DNA of 39,317 bases from a virus: positions 1 to 39,317 of the IMG/VR virus record IMGVR_UViG_3300044591_001277; one strand, written 5' to 3'. Below, in pieces: positions 22,775 through 29,894 of this stretch. Numbering within the stretch: the stretch's first letter is position 1; every line of letters starts with the position of its first letter. Under the pieces are notes generated by a model. It was not told where the DNA came from. It saw only the letters and a list, made by a program, of their open reading frames with translations, and ran no database searches. A program made the translations under genes and the position numbers.

Positions 22775-22945
22775 TTACCGCATGCTGGCGTTCTCTGGCA
22801 ACAGAGTTCTCCTCAGCCTGCTGACGGCGCTGCTGACGGCAGCGGCCTGCGCCGCTGGGCTCCCTGCTTTTCTTGCCTGTAGCAGTCTGATGAGTGCGTC
22901 GACTTGGGCGACGCCTTGGGACAGTGGCATCTTGGATTCTAACAT
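22775..22945 (-). CDS. 56-residue helical protein, tentative
   Basis: The ATG at 22945 overlaps the stop of the 83-residue gene by 7 nt and opens 56 codons. The product begins MLESKMPLSQGVAQVDALIR and is rich in Ala, Leu and Arg, ending in NASMR, probably helical. A much longer in-frame extension runs through the upstream gene in another frame and is rejected. The overlap with the upstream stop fits the local style of chained small genes. It would be the last minus-strand gene before the noncoding zone. Confidence 0.45.
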   Translation of the reverse strand: MLESKMPLSQGVAQVDALIRLLQARKAGSPAAQAAAVSSAVSRLRRTLLPENASMR

Positions 22946-23190
22946 ATGTTCACAAAGAGCGGAGTCTGCTCTCCCACATAAGTGTAGAACGTGTTGAACT
23001 CCAGATGCTCGATTGCGTCTTCCATGCTCATGCCTTCGTCCATCATGCACTGCACGCACGCGGTTTTGTCGTAGACGGCTCGCTGCGGGTAGTCGTCGGT
23101 AAAACCGATGAAAGCTTCGTCCAGCCCGTCTGCCAGAAGAAGCTCTACTCCCTGCTCTTCGCATATCTTCTGTATTTCTTCTCTGTTCAT
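22939..23190 (-). CDS. 83-residue conserved phage protein
   Basis: It begins MNREEIQKICEEQGVELLLA. Then GLDEAFIGF, AVYDKTACVQCMMDEGMSME and EHLEFNTFYTYVGEQTPLFV form the pattern of a common small phage protein (LDxAxIG ... VYDxxxC ... GMSxExAxExxEFN ... YVGExTPxFV). No function is known to me. The ATG overlaps the stop of the 40-residue gene as ATGA, so the two are coupled. Confidence 0.8.
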   Translation of the reverse strand: MNREEIQKICEEQGVELLLADGLDEAFIGFTDDYPQRAVYDKTACVQCMMDEGMSMEDAIEHLEFNTFYTYVGEQTPLFVNIC

Positions 23191-23309
23191 AAAACGATCC
23201 TGCGGTTGTTTGACTGCTGTATTACCCCCTCGTCCTCAAACGCACCCAACAGAGTAAACTCGGGGCTTTTGGGGTGGTTTTGGGCTGTGGTTTGGGGACG
23301 CGCGGTCAT
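23187..23309 (-). CDS. 40-residue protein joined by ATGA overlaps on both sides
   Basis: The ATG at 23309 overlaps the TGA of the upstream gene, and its own TGA overlaps the ATG of the 83-residue gene. It exactly fills the space between two better-supported genes. The product contains KSPEFTLLGAFEDEGVIQQS and ends NNRRIVL. It is too short to assign. The double ATGA arrangement is the main evidence for translation. Confidence 0.6.
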   Translation of the reverse strand: MTARPQTTAQNHPKSPEFTLLGAFEDEGVIQQSNNRRIVL

Positions 23310-23677
23310 AACCCGAACTCCTCGGCCATGGTCACGCGCACCACAATGGGTACGCTCGCCTGCATATACCGGTCTGCGTCCAACAACACCCCCTTGTCCC
23401 CGCCCCTCCAATCCAAGTCCGCCATCACCCGCACCATAAGACGCTCACGCAAATCGCTCACCACCTCGCTGCCCTGCACAACCAAATCCTCCGCTTCCCT
23501 AAGCTTCCCACGAAGCTCCTCCGTGAGCCCTCGCTCCAAGTCCAGGCGCTTCTCCATCTTCTCCAGCGCACGCATCAGATTCCTGATGATGTCCTCTGGC
23601 TCCATCACCGGTAGCCCCGTATCGTGGATACCGGCGATGTAGTCGTTCTGTTCGTTGTTGTTATTTGGTGTGACCAT
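23306..23677 (-). CDS. 123-residue coiled-coil protein
   Basis: ATG at 23677 (MVTPNNNNEQNDYIAG), preceded by a long A/C-rich leader of AACCAAACC type. An upstream in-frame ATG would add 58 residues translated out of frame from the zinc-finger gene. Residues 30-90 form a helix with heptad-like leucines (RNLMRALEKMEKRLDLERGL). The C-terminal 35 residues look alpha/beta. It overlaps the upstream gene by 17 nt and the downstream one as ATGA. No family is recognised. Confidence 0.65.
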   Translation of the reverse strand: MVTPNNNNEQNDYIAGIHDTGLPVMEPEDIIRNLMRALEKMEKRLDLERGLTEELRGKLREAEDLVVQGSEVVSDLRERLMVRVMADLDWRGGDKGVLLDADRYMQASVPIVVRVTMAEEFGL

Positions 23678-24104
23678 GGCTTGTTGTTGGTTTGGTTTTG
23701 GTTGGTTTGGTTGCTGCTGAAAACTTCTTCCCGACTTTGCGGCACTCCGCCCCGCAGAAGCGGTGACCGTTGTTGATCTTTCGGAACACCGTGCCGCAGT
23801 TATCACACGCATAATCCGCCAGCGGTTTGCCCCGCAGACCACGCGAAACAAACCACACCCGCACGCTTTCGATGTTGGCCTTGCGCGAACACTCTTTGCT
23901 GCACCGCAAGTGCACCGAGCAGTTCTTCATGAATCTCTTGCCGCACTGGTCACACGCGATGACCCGCAACTTGTTCTGCTCACGGGTGCGTCCGCTGTAC
24001 TTGGCGCGTTTGGGCTTCTCGGGCGGTACAACCGCTCTGCCCTGCGCCACCAGCTTGCCCACAATGGAGCGTATCTCGTCTGCATTTATTCTCATCAGGT
24101 TCAT
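23661..24104 (-). CDS. Double zinc-finger-like protein
   Basis: 147 residues. There are two similar Cys clusters: CDQCGKRF...LRCSKECSR near 51-73, and CDNCGTVF...RFCGAECRK near 100-123. Each is a C-x2-C ... C-x3-C unit, as in phage HNH-associated or DNA-binding zinc ribbons, but I see no HNH His-Asn-His core. The N-terminus (MNLMRINADEIRS) is helical and the C-terminus is Lys/Thr-rich. The ATG overlaps the methyltransferase stop as ATGA, which suggests expression with it. A role in DNA binding is inferred. Confidence 0.75.
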   Translation of the reverse strand: MNLMRINADEIRSIVGKLVAQGRAVVPPEKPKRAKYSGRTREQNKLRVIACDQCGKRFMKNCSVHLRCSKECSRKANIESVRVWFVSRGLRGKPLADYACDNCGTVFRKINNGHRFCGAECRKVGKKFSAATKPTKTKPTTSHGHTK

Positions 24105-25282
24105 AAAAGTTCTTTCATCAAGGTTTCAAAAGCCTTCGCTGCGGTCGCTGGCACTACTCCGTTGCCCAGCATTCGCAGTTCATCTGTCCGATTGTCACTG
24201 GCGTAGCACAACTCTGCATAGTCCATCCAATCGGAAGGCCCATCAGCGCCTCCACCCAGCGGGGGTTCAGCTTGGCATTCTGCGTGGTCTGAGTTGCCAC
24301 TTGGTCGTTGAGGTTCCGACTGCGCTCCGGGTTGTCCCACCTCTCCGCACCCCCACTGCGGTTGTCCCTCGTCTGAGGTGTCGCCCACTGCGGGTTCTGC
24401 ACCGATGCCGCCAGATTCGGACTCCTCCCACTCCCCTGCTTCGTCTTGCCCTCGGCAATCGCTTTCTTCACCTGCGCCCTGCGCTCCATCATGCTCGCAT
24501 GAAACTTCTCCCACGGCACTCCGTCGTTCGCGTTGGTCGCGTCCGGTGTCGGCCACGACTCTTGGCGGCTCCCATGCGTACTGCGGTTCGCCGGGACGGC
24601 TTGGCCACGCATCTCCGCCACTATCGCCCCCATCAATCTGTCCCTGCGATTGCGGTGCGTGCCATCTGGGTTCACTGCATCGAGCGAGCAACCCTCTGTG
24701 TCCTTCCAGTCCCTCGCCTTTGCGGTGGGCCATGATGAATACCCGCTTGCGCTGGTGCGGTGCGCCGACTTCAGCCGCGCTGAATATTCCCCACGCCGTG
24801 CGGTAACCGAGTCCTTCCAGCTCTTCAATGACTTCTCGCAGTCCAAGAGAGATGTGTCCCTCGACGTTCTCGAAGAAGCAGAGTCTTGGTCGCAGAATCC
24901 GAATGCCAGCTGCAATGGCAGGCCAGAGGTGTCGCTCGTCGTCTGCTCCGAGTCGCTTACCGGCTGCGCTGAAGGGCTGGCAAGGGTAACCGCCAGAGAG
25001 GATGTCCACGCGGCCAGAAAACGATCCCCAAGGGAAGGTTCGCAGATTAGTCCAGATCGGAGCCGCATCAAGCGACCCGCCTTCCATTCGCGCAAGAAGA
25101 AGCTCGATTGCGCTGGCTTCGATCTCCGCATAAGCGACCGTGCGCAGGCTTTGGACGCATCGGCGCAGTCCAAGGTCAATGCCTCCGTATCCTGTGCAGA
25201 GGGAGAGATGAGTGACTTCAGTTGATTTGGTAGTATCCACATGGTTTTTTGGTTGCACTTGGTATTTCGGCCAGTTCCCCAC
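24101..25282 (-). CDS. DNA (cytosine-5) methyltransferase
   Basis: Up to 393 residues from a GTG at 25282. A GTG at 25240 is an alternative start. The Dcm-family motifs appear in order: I LSLCTGYGGIDLGL (26-39), IV GGYPCQPFS with catalytic Cys101, VI FENVEG (137-142), VIII QRKRVFIMA (177-185) and IX-X RMLGNGVVPATAAKAF near the C-terminus. The region of about 170 residues between VIII and IX, where the target-recognition domain lies, is Gly/Glu/Gln-rich and overlaps another well-formed frame. It would methylate C5 of cytosine in phage DNA, probably against host restriction. It lies directly downstream of RusA. No partner endonuclease is visible. Confidence 0.88.
   Translation of the reverse strand: MGNWPKYQVQPKNHVDTTKSTEVTHLSLCTGYGGIDLGLRRCVQSLRTVAYAEIEASAIELLLARMEGGSLDAAPIWTNLRTFPWGSFSGRVDILSGGYPCQPFSAAGKRLGADDERHLWPAIAAGIRILRPRLCFFENVEGHISLGLREVIEELEGLGYRTAWGIFSAAEVGAPHQRKRVFIMAHRKGEGLEGHRGLLARCSEPRWHAPQSQGQIDGGDSGGDAWPSRPGEPQYAWEPPRVVADTGRDQRERRSAVGEVSCEHDGAQGAGEESDCRGQDEAGEWEESESGGIGAEPAVGDTSDEGQPQWGCGEVGQPGAQSEPQRPSGNSDHAECQAEPPLGGGADGPSDWMDYAELCYASDNRTDELRMLGNGVVPATAAKAFETLMKELL
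24154..25242 (-). CDS. Out-of-frame ORF inside the methyltransferase gene, with phage WPTP / LNPxWVExLMG motifs
   Basis: The ATG at 25242 follows an A/C-rich leader (AACCAAAAAACC) and opens 362 codons in a different frame on the same strand. The product is Ser/Arg-rich in its first half. It then shows WPTAKARDWKDTEG, a second WPTPDATNANDG, and LNPRWVEALMGLPIGWTM near the end. These WPTPxARD and LNPxWVExLMGxPxGWT blocks are known from phage proteins encoded near C5 methyltransferases. Both frames therefore carry family-like motifs over more than 1 kb. The start is 2 nt from an alternative GTG start of the methyltransferase. Function is unknown. It may be an overprinted accessory gene, or its motifs may be a by-product of the conserved methyltransferase frame. 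Confidence 0.55.
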   Translation of the reverse strand: MWILPNQLKSLISPSAQDTEALTLDCADASKACARSLMRRSKPAQSSFFLREWKAGRLMRLRSGLICEPSLGDRFLAAWTSSLAVTLASPSAQPVSDSEQTTSDTSGLPLQLAFGFCDQDSASSRTSRDTSLLDCEKSLKSWKDSVTARRGEYSARLKSAHRTSASGYSSWPTAKARDWKDTEGCSLDAVNPDGTHRNRRDRLMGAIVAEMRGQAVPANRSTHGSRQESWPTPDATNANDGVPWEKFHASMMERRAQVKKAIAEGKTKQGSGRSPNLAASVQNPQWATPQTRDNRSGGAERWDNPERSRNLNDQVATQTTQNAKLNPRWVEALMGLPIGWTMQSCATPVTIGQMNCECWATE

Positions 25283-25300
25283 CGGCCTTTAGCAAAATCT

Positions 25301-25750
25301 TCACACCAGCCACTCCGGCGCCTTCTCCTCCGCCGGCGCATCCACATAGACACTCACCGCCACTCCCTCCTCCCCAGCCTTGCACCAACGCTTGCGCACG
25401 GTCAAATCCGCCACCCTGCTGTCATCGCCCACCCACATACCGCCATCAACCAGCGCGTCCATCACCAGCTTCGCCAAGTTGTCCGCATCCGGCTTGTGCG
25501 TGTGGGGATGACCGTGACGCGCCTCCTCCTTGGTCGCGAAGTGGAAGGTGAGCTCCATCGAAATCGCCTCACCGAGCCCCAGTGATTCGGCAGTCTTGCC
25601 GGCCTTGCGTAAAACAACCCCCGCAGACGAGCGTAACAGCCCCTTCCACGCACTGGAGCCAGCATCCAAGGTGGACACCGCTCTCCCACGCACAAAGCGC
25701 GGTCTTGGCTGCGGACGAGGCGTACCGGAAACGAAGAAAGTGAAGGTCAT
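25301..25750 (-). CDS. rusA: RusA-like Holliday junction resolvase
   Basis: 149 residues (E. coli RusA has 120). It begins MTFTFFVSGTPRPQPRPRF, a typical RusA first strand with the P-rich turn. The catalytic block is HKPDADNLAKLVMDAL near 84-99, giving the D-x-D-N-x2-K arrangement that holds the essential aspartates, followed by GGMWVGDDSRVADLTVRKRW with further acidic residues. It should cut four-way junctions as a dimer, resolving recombination or replication intermediates before packaging. It ends 18 nt before the GTG start of the methyltransferase. Confidence 0.9.
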   Translation of the reverse strand: MTFTFFVSGTPRPQPRPRFVRGRAVSTLDAGSSAWKGLLRSSAGVVLRKAGKTAESLGLGEAISMELTFHFATKEEARHGHPHTHKPDADNLAKLVMDALVDGGMWVGDDSRVADLTVRKRWCKAGEEGVAVSVYVDAPAEEKAPEWLV

Positions 25751-25756
25751 AAAAGT

Positions 25757-25990
25757 CTATCGGGATTGTATACAATGAAATCGGCGCGGGGGGATAAAAC
25801 GGTCAGCAAACACAACAGCCAAAAAAAACAAGGCAACAACGGTCGATATAGAGGAAGTATCCTGCGAAGCAGTGTCCCCTCTCCTCTCAGGCAGCAAAGC
25901 GGTAGACTGAGAGAAGAGAGAGGGGGCAGTAGGAAGAGCGTAAGCGATGAGTACGCTACTCTCTATATAAGGGCTCATGTCCTCAAACAT
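25757..25990 (-). CDS. 77-residue putative membrane protein, tentative
   Basis: The ATG at 25990 has an A-rich leader (AAAGAAAACCG). The product begins MFEDMSPYIESSVLIAYALP and has a hydrophobic segment STVVALFFLAVVFADRFI near 48-66, followed by a basic tail, so a single membrane span is likely. It ends 6 nt before the rusA start. It would be the first minus-strand gene leaving the AT-rich control region. I recognise no family, and coding support is moderate. Confidence 0.45.
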   Translation of the reverse strand: MFEDMSPYIESSVLIAYALPTAPSLFSQSTALLPERRGDTASQDTSSISTVVALFFLAVVFADRFIPPRRFHCIQSR

Positions 25991-26133
25991 CGGTTTTCTT
26001 TCGCAAATCATACGGTTTTCAGGCACTTACTAGCGTCCTTTTTTGCTGTTTTTTTTTTACACGAAAAAATCTGTTGTGCAATACGTCAAAACACTTGCTC
26101 GTTTGCAATGGCTTTTACTCTGTAAATCCGTCG

Positions 26134-26174
26134 CGCAACACAGACGCAACTTTCTTGCGCAACCATTACGCAAC
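26134..26174 (+). repeat. Four CGCAAC repeats spaced about one helical turn apart
   Basis: CGCAAC starts at 26134, 26145, 26158 and 26169 (spacings 11, 13 and 11). They lie in an AT-rich stretch of about 380 bp (25991-26371) between divergent genes, with no other coding signal. Regular helical spacing suggests a multi-subunit regulator or initiator binding one face of the DNA. CGCAA half-sites also occur in the control regions near 19942 and 36317-36360. Confidence 0.6.
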
Positions 26175-26351
26175 AAAATAAAGTGTTGAGAATCAAGCAT
26201 TTGCAAGGGTCGATTTTTGGCTGTTTTTTGGTTGTTTTTCAAAAGCTCGTTTTTTTGTTGTGAAACAAAATGAAACACACAAGAACATTTTTGCCAAAAC
26301 CTCTGTAAAAAGTCCTTGAACATTTGCAAACAGCCTGTGACGATAAATGGC

Positions 26352-26364
26352 GTGCGTTTCGCAC
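26352..26364. promoter_or_regulatory. Inverted repeat GTGCG-TTT-CGCAC before the plus-strand gene
   Basis: A perfect 5-bp dyad with a 3-nt centre, 7 nt upstream of the ATG at 26372. The half-sites CGCA and TGCG are the same as in the 17-bp operator-like element, but the order is reversed. It could be an autoregulatory operator or a small leader hairpin occluding the start. Confidence 0.45.
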
Positions 26365-26371
26365 AACAACT

Positions 26372-26740
26372 ATGGAAACTACTGGAAATCAAAGAACTAA
26401 AGTGAGAGCAGAATACTATCGCGAGTGGCGTGCAAAGAAACGTGCGAAAGCCGCAGAGGCGGTCGCTGAAACAAGTGACATCAAGGCCGATTTCAGGGCC
26501 GCGCTTAGTGCAAGCGTTGCCCTGCAAAAGGCTGTTTCGAGCCGTGAGGAGACTATTCGTCATCTGGAGAAGATGGTCGAGCTGCTTTCGGCAGACCTAT
26601 GCGCTCGCCTTGAGCGAATCGAGACCGCATTACAGGTAAAACCGGCGGTGCCTCATCCAGCTCCTCATCCGGTGACTCAGCCATCCCAGCCATCTGATCA
26701 GGCTGACCATAAGCCTGCGCCCCCTTGGATGAAAAGGTAG
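26372..26740 (+). CDS. 122-residue basic coiled-coil protein, possible regulator
   Basis: The ATG at 26372 opens METTGNQRTKVRAEYYREWR, a basic N-terminus with AKKRAKAAEAV. A helical region (35-90) contains VSSREETIRHLEKMVELL, and a Pro/His-rich tail ends PPWMKR. A basic head followed by a coil is compatible with DNA binding, but I recognise no helix-turn-helix family. It is the only plus-strand gene in this part of the genome, sits behind the CGCAAC array, and overlaps the 3' end of the minus-strand primase-helicase by 188 bp. Confidence 0.6.
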   Translation: METTGNQRTKVRAEYYREWRAKKRAKAAEAVAETSDIKADFRAALSASVALQKAVSSREETIRHLEKMVELLSADLCARLERIETALQVKPAVPHPAPHPVTQPSQPSDQADHKPAPPWMKR

Positions 26741-29075
26741 CCCATGCCGCTTGACCGGCCTTGCCGACGCAGGTGCCGGTCTCTGGATCGAAGGCGTACT
26801 CGTTCCAGTCTGGGACAGACGCATACGCCCCTGCTTGGATAGCCGCACCGGTCTCATCCGAAGCCAATAGCCCCCCAGGCACATCGAGGTAGCTCTTCGC
26901 CTTGCTGCCCTTGACCGCACAGGAGACGATGAGCTCCTTCTGTAAGCCCTCCTCGATGAGGTGCCCGAACTCGCTCGCGCCAACTGCACGCAGCACCGGT
27001 GGGAGTTCTGAGCGGCGCTTGTAGAGTCCGTTGGCTGCGTTCTTGTTCCCCAGCGTGTACGGGTGCAGATTGCCAGCAGCTTCCCTGACGGCCAGAACCA
27101 GCCATGCAAGGCGCTCGGTCACGTTGATGGCGCTGTACACATCCACCTTGGTGACGTCCTGAAGAAGGCCGTTGCCATCCCGTAGCAGTGTGCGCTCGCC
27201 GCGCATGAGGCCCGAGATGTTCGCCTTCAGCACACCGAACCGGTAGCAGGAGTCCACCCGTGGGGCGAGGCCCATGCCCTTCATGCGGCGCTCGTAATCG
27301 GTGGCGTGCCAGAACCCAAGATTGATTCGGAAGTACGACGGTATGGCGCTGCTCCCGCGAATGGAGTTCTTCATGTCCTTGAGCGTGCGGATGGGCTCTG
27401 CCCCGGGCTTGCGGATGTGGTGCGTTATCATCAGCGCGGCGTGAAGCTCGCCGCACACGCGCCCTGCCTCGCGCATCATTTCTGCCACCGCCAGAGCGTT
27501 GTTCTCATCGCCGTGGGAGACTGCGTTGAAGGTGTCCACGCACACCAAGCACAGGTCTGGCACACGCTTAAGCTCGGTTATGACCGCCTCCCACTTGGAG
27601 GAGGCTACCGGCGCTCCGCTCCTCGGATCACGCTCAACGAGTGGGAACGCCCCGCCAACCGCTGAGAGCGGTATGACGACAAGCCGCCGGCCTGCCTTCG
27701 CGATGAGCCCACCTTGGTCAATCTCAAGGATACGCCGGTGCATTTCGGTCTGGCTGTCTTCGCACAAGAGCAGAACAGCGGTTCCTCCGTTGGTGATTCG
27801 CTGTCCACACCAGTCCAAATCCCCGCCGAACTCGGGATAAGCGGCCACTTTCAACGCTAAATCGGCGATTAAGCCAGTTTTCCCCGCCCCACCCTCGGCG
27901 ATAAACAAGTGCGGCTCGCCTTTCACAACGAGCGATTCAACGAGATAGGTGTGCTCGGGCTTGGGCCACTTAATCCACCGGTGCGCTTCCCACGCTGAGA
28001 ACCATGACTCGGCAGGTGTGCTCTGCGGGAGATGGCGCACGGGGGCAGGTGCTTGCGCTGGCGCCTCTGGCTTTCCGTTGCGCCGAACATCCGCGTTGAC
28101 GAGTCCCTGCCACTCCGAAGCAAACCGTGCGTCCGTCCATGCGGGGTGCATCCGTTGCAGCATCCATCCCCGCGTTTGCTCGCGTGCCTCGTCCATCGTG
28201 ATGACGCCGCGCCGAACCATCCCGAGATTCGCACCAGCCACCGAGTTGAACGCATCCCACCGAGTCTCCCCGCCGGCGCCCCCCTCGAACACGTCCCGCT
28301 GGAACGCCGGCTCCTGACGGAGCACGTTCCCGCTGCCGACTCCAAACAGCCCCGCCTCCGGAACCATGGCCTCCCCTGCTGGCAGCAACGTGCGCAGCCG
28401 CTCCCCCAGAGCTCCCGCGTTGTACACGCTCTCGGACTGCCACTCGATGACGGTCTGCACTGGTCGGCCCTGCTTGGCGTGGACGCTGCCGGCGAGCCGG
28501 ATCGGTTGGTGAGCGCGTCCGTACGGGTTTGAGTCCACCCCGAGGCCCATGGCGGAGTCCCCGCCTGAGACCTTGGCAAGGGCGTCTCGCATCCGGATGG
28601 CCTGCTCGACGGGCACTTCATCATCCAGAGCGTACCAGACGTGCCGCTTCGGTGTGCCTTCGTCGGTTGTCCCACCGGAGCACACCACCAGCGACGGCTC
28701 ACCTAGTTGCTCGGTGAGCTCTCGCATCTTGGCATCAGTGTCCCCCGCATCGAGGTCTGCGACCAGCGAGCGCATCCGCGCCACGTTGGCGCTTGTGGCG
28801 CGACGGTCGCTCAAGATGCCTGGGACAACGAAGGTCGCCACATTGTACTGCGCCCACCGCTCGGTAGCCGACAACACAGGTGTGAACCCTTCCGTGGCGG
28901 GTTCCACGAAGATGTCCTCGCGAAAGACTCCCTCTTGATCAGTGCCCTTTTCTCCAATCCCGCGAACGCATATGAACTCGTTCTCCTTCCAATCCCTATC
29001 GCCGAAAATGAGGCGAAGGTGCTCTTGGGCTTGGCGTAGGTCGACCAAGCCGCGACGATCTGTCAGTGGCTGCAT
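26553..29075 (-). CDS. Primase-helicase replication protein
   Basis: 840 residues. The N-terminal third resembles a RepB-like/AEP primase: SLVADLDAGDTDAKM near 103-117 gives paired aspartates, CSGGTTDEGTPKRHVWY holds the conserved His near 145, and YGRAHQPIRLAGSVHAKQG closes the domain. After a Pro/Ala linker (335-350), residues 380-640 form a RepA-type helicase: Walker A AEGGAGKTG (393-401), VLLLCEDS, Walker B DLCLVCVDTFNAV near 507-519, and ALMITHHIRKPG. It should unwind and prime phage DNA for a host polymerase. No DNA polymerase is present in the window. The last 60 residues overlap the plus-strand gene. The leader is A/C-rich (CTACCCCAAACAAA). Confidence 0.85.
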   Translation of the reverse strand: MQPLTDRRGLVDLRQAQEHLRLIFGDRDWKENEFICVRGIGEKGTDQEGVFREDIFVEPATEGFTPVLSATERWAQYNVATFVVPGILSDRRATSANVARMRSLVADLDAGDTDAKMRELTEQLGEPSLVVCSGGTTDEGTPKRHVWYALDDEVPVEQAIRMRDALAKVSGGDSAMGLGVDSNPYGRAHQPIRLAGSVHAKQGRPVQTVIEWQSESVYNAGALGERLRTLLPAGEAMVPEAGLFGVGSGNVLRQEPAFQRDVFEGGAGGETRWDAFNSVAGANLGMVRRGVITMDEAREQTRGWMLQRMHPAWTDARFASEWQGLVNADVRRNGKPEAPAQAPAPVRHLPQSTPAESWFSAWEAHRWIKWPKPEHTYLVESLVVKGEPHLFIAEGGAGKTGLIADLALKVAAYPEFGGDLDWCGQRITNGGTAVLLLCEDSQTEMHRRILEIDQGGLIAKAGRRLVVIPLSAVGGAFPLVERDPRSGAPVASSKWEAVITELKRVPDLCLVCVDTFNAVSHGDENNALAVAEMMREAGRVCGELHAALMITHHIRKPGAEPIRTLKDMKNSIRGSSAIPSYFRINLGFWHATDYERRMKGMGLAPRVDSCYRFGVLKANISGLMRGERTLLRDGNGLLQDVTKVDVYSAINVTERLAWLVLAVREAAGNLHPYTLGNKNAANGLYKRRSELPPVLRAVGASEFGHLIEEGLQKELIVSCAVKGSKAKSYLDVPGGLLASDETGAAIQAGAYASVPDWNEYAFDPETGTCVGKAGQAAWATFSSKGAQAYGQPDQMAGMAESPDEELDEAPPVLPVMRSRFAQGERIGLPKAARPSSPDDE

Positions 29076-29093
29076 TTTGTTTGGGGTAGTGTC

Positions 29094-29894
29094 TTACTTA
29101 AGCCAGAACGGCTTGGTTGCTTTGGGGCTTACCTGCACGGGAACATCCTCCCAGCAAGTGGACTTGAACGAGCAGAACTTGCACCGAAAGTCGGTGCGGT
29201 CGTTCCCGAGGCGCGGGAGTTCCTTGGGCGACTGAGCGTCGATGACGCGCACTGCGCGGTCTGACGCCTCTTGAGCGGCCAAGGCATCGTATGGGACAAG
29301 CTCAACGAGCACCTCACCGGTATCGCGGTTCAGCGCCGTGAACATCCCGCCCGAGGGGATGTCGAGGTACGCGCAGTAGATTTGCATCTGGGCGTAGTAC
29401 ACCGGCTTGGACGCCTTCACGCCCTTGTTCTTGGTGTCGTTCCAGCTTTTGTCGTTGAGCGCCTTGTTCTCCCACAGAAGCGGGTACTCAACACCGGTGA
29501 TGATGGGCCCGCCGGCGACAATGCCGTCGATGTGTCCGCCGAGGCGCCCGTCCGCAGCTCGGAAGCCGAACTGTTTGCCGTCGCTCTTCTCGGTGAGCAG
29601 GTCGAACCCGGCGGCTCGAATATACTTCGCCATGCGGTCTTCGCCGTCGTGCCCCATATCAAAGATGCGCAGCACCTCCGGTGAGAAGCCCGAGCCTTCG
29701 TCCTCTGGCGTGTGCTCGTACTCATACCGGAGGCGTCTCTCGCACGCCTCGCCCCACCTAGACGCCCCGAGGTAGTCCCGCTTCTCTTGGTTCGCCTGCC
29801 GCTTCAGAATGGCCTCATCCAGTACCGCTGCGATAGCAGCCTGTGCCGGCTCGTTCCCGATTACCTTCTTTGTCTCTGGCTTAAAGATGCTCAT
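29094..29894 (-). CDS. RecB/Cas4-like PD-(D/E)XK nuclease with putative Fe-S cluster
   Basis: 266 residues. ASRWGEACERRLRYEY (44-59) supplies a first Cys (51) as in AddB/Cas4 proteins. The active site is GRLGGHIDGIV with Asp123, then LLWENKALN with Glu142 and Lys144, and YYAQMQIYCAYL as the QxxxY motif. The C-terminus FRCKFCSFKSTCW has C-x2-C-x5-C. One N-terminal and three C-terminal Cys is the Fe-S staple layout of AddB and Cas4. It probably resects DNA ends for recombination with the Sak4-like ATPase. It ends 18 nt before the primase-helicase start. Confidence 0.85.
   Translation of the reverse strand: MSIFKPETKKVIGNEPAQAAIAAVLDEAILKRQANQEKRDYLGASRWGEACERRLRYEYEHTPEDEGSGFSPEVLRIFDMGHDGEDRMAKYIRAAGFDLLTEKSDGKQFGFRAADGRLGGHIDGIVAGGPIITGVEYPLLWENKALNDKSWNDTKNKGVKASKPVYYAQMQIYCAYLDIPSGGMFTALNRDTGEVLVELVPYDALAAQEASDRAVRVIDAQSPKELPRLGNDRTDFRCKFCSFKSTCWEDVPVQVSPKATKPFWLK

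Noticed and set aside
22946-23164. N-terminal extension of the 56-residue frame
   Set aside because: This part is an Arg-rich out-of-frame reading of the well-supported 83-residue gene. Only the part after 22945 is kept.
23827-24735. Plus-strand frame of 302 codons opposite the zinc-finger and methyltransferase genes
   Set aside because: Arg/Leu/Pro-rich shadow without motifs. It also crosses gene borders on the other strand.
25243-25353. N-terminal extension of the ORF nested in the methyltransferase gene (start at 25353)
   Set aside because: It begins with a poly-Arg run antisense in style to the RusA 3' end. The ATG at 25242 with its A/C-rich leader is better.
26315-26350. Sigma-70 style promoter (TTGAAC ... 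GATAAA) before the plus-strand gene
   Set aside because: The spacing is about 20 bp, too long for a convincing promoter. Not reported as a feature.
26057-26563. Minus-strand frame of 168 codons over the AT-rich control region
   Set aside because: It runs through the CGCAAC array and the start of the plus-strand gene, is rich in Cys/Phe/Ser without any pattern, and has no leader.
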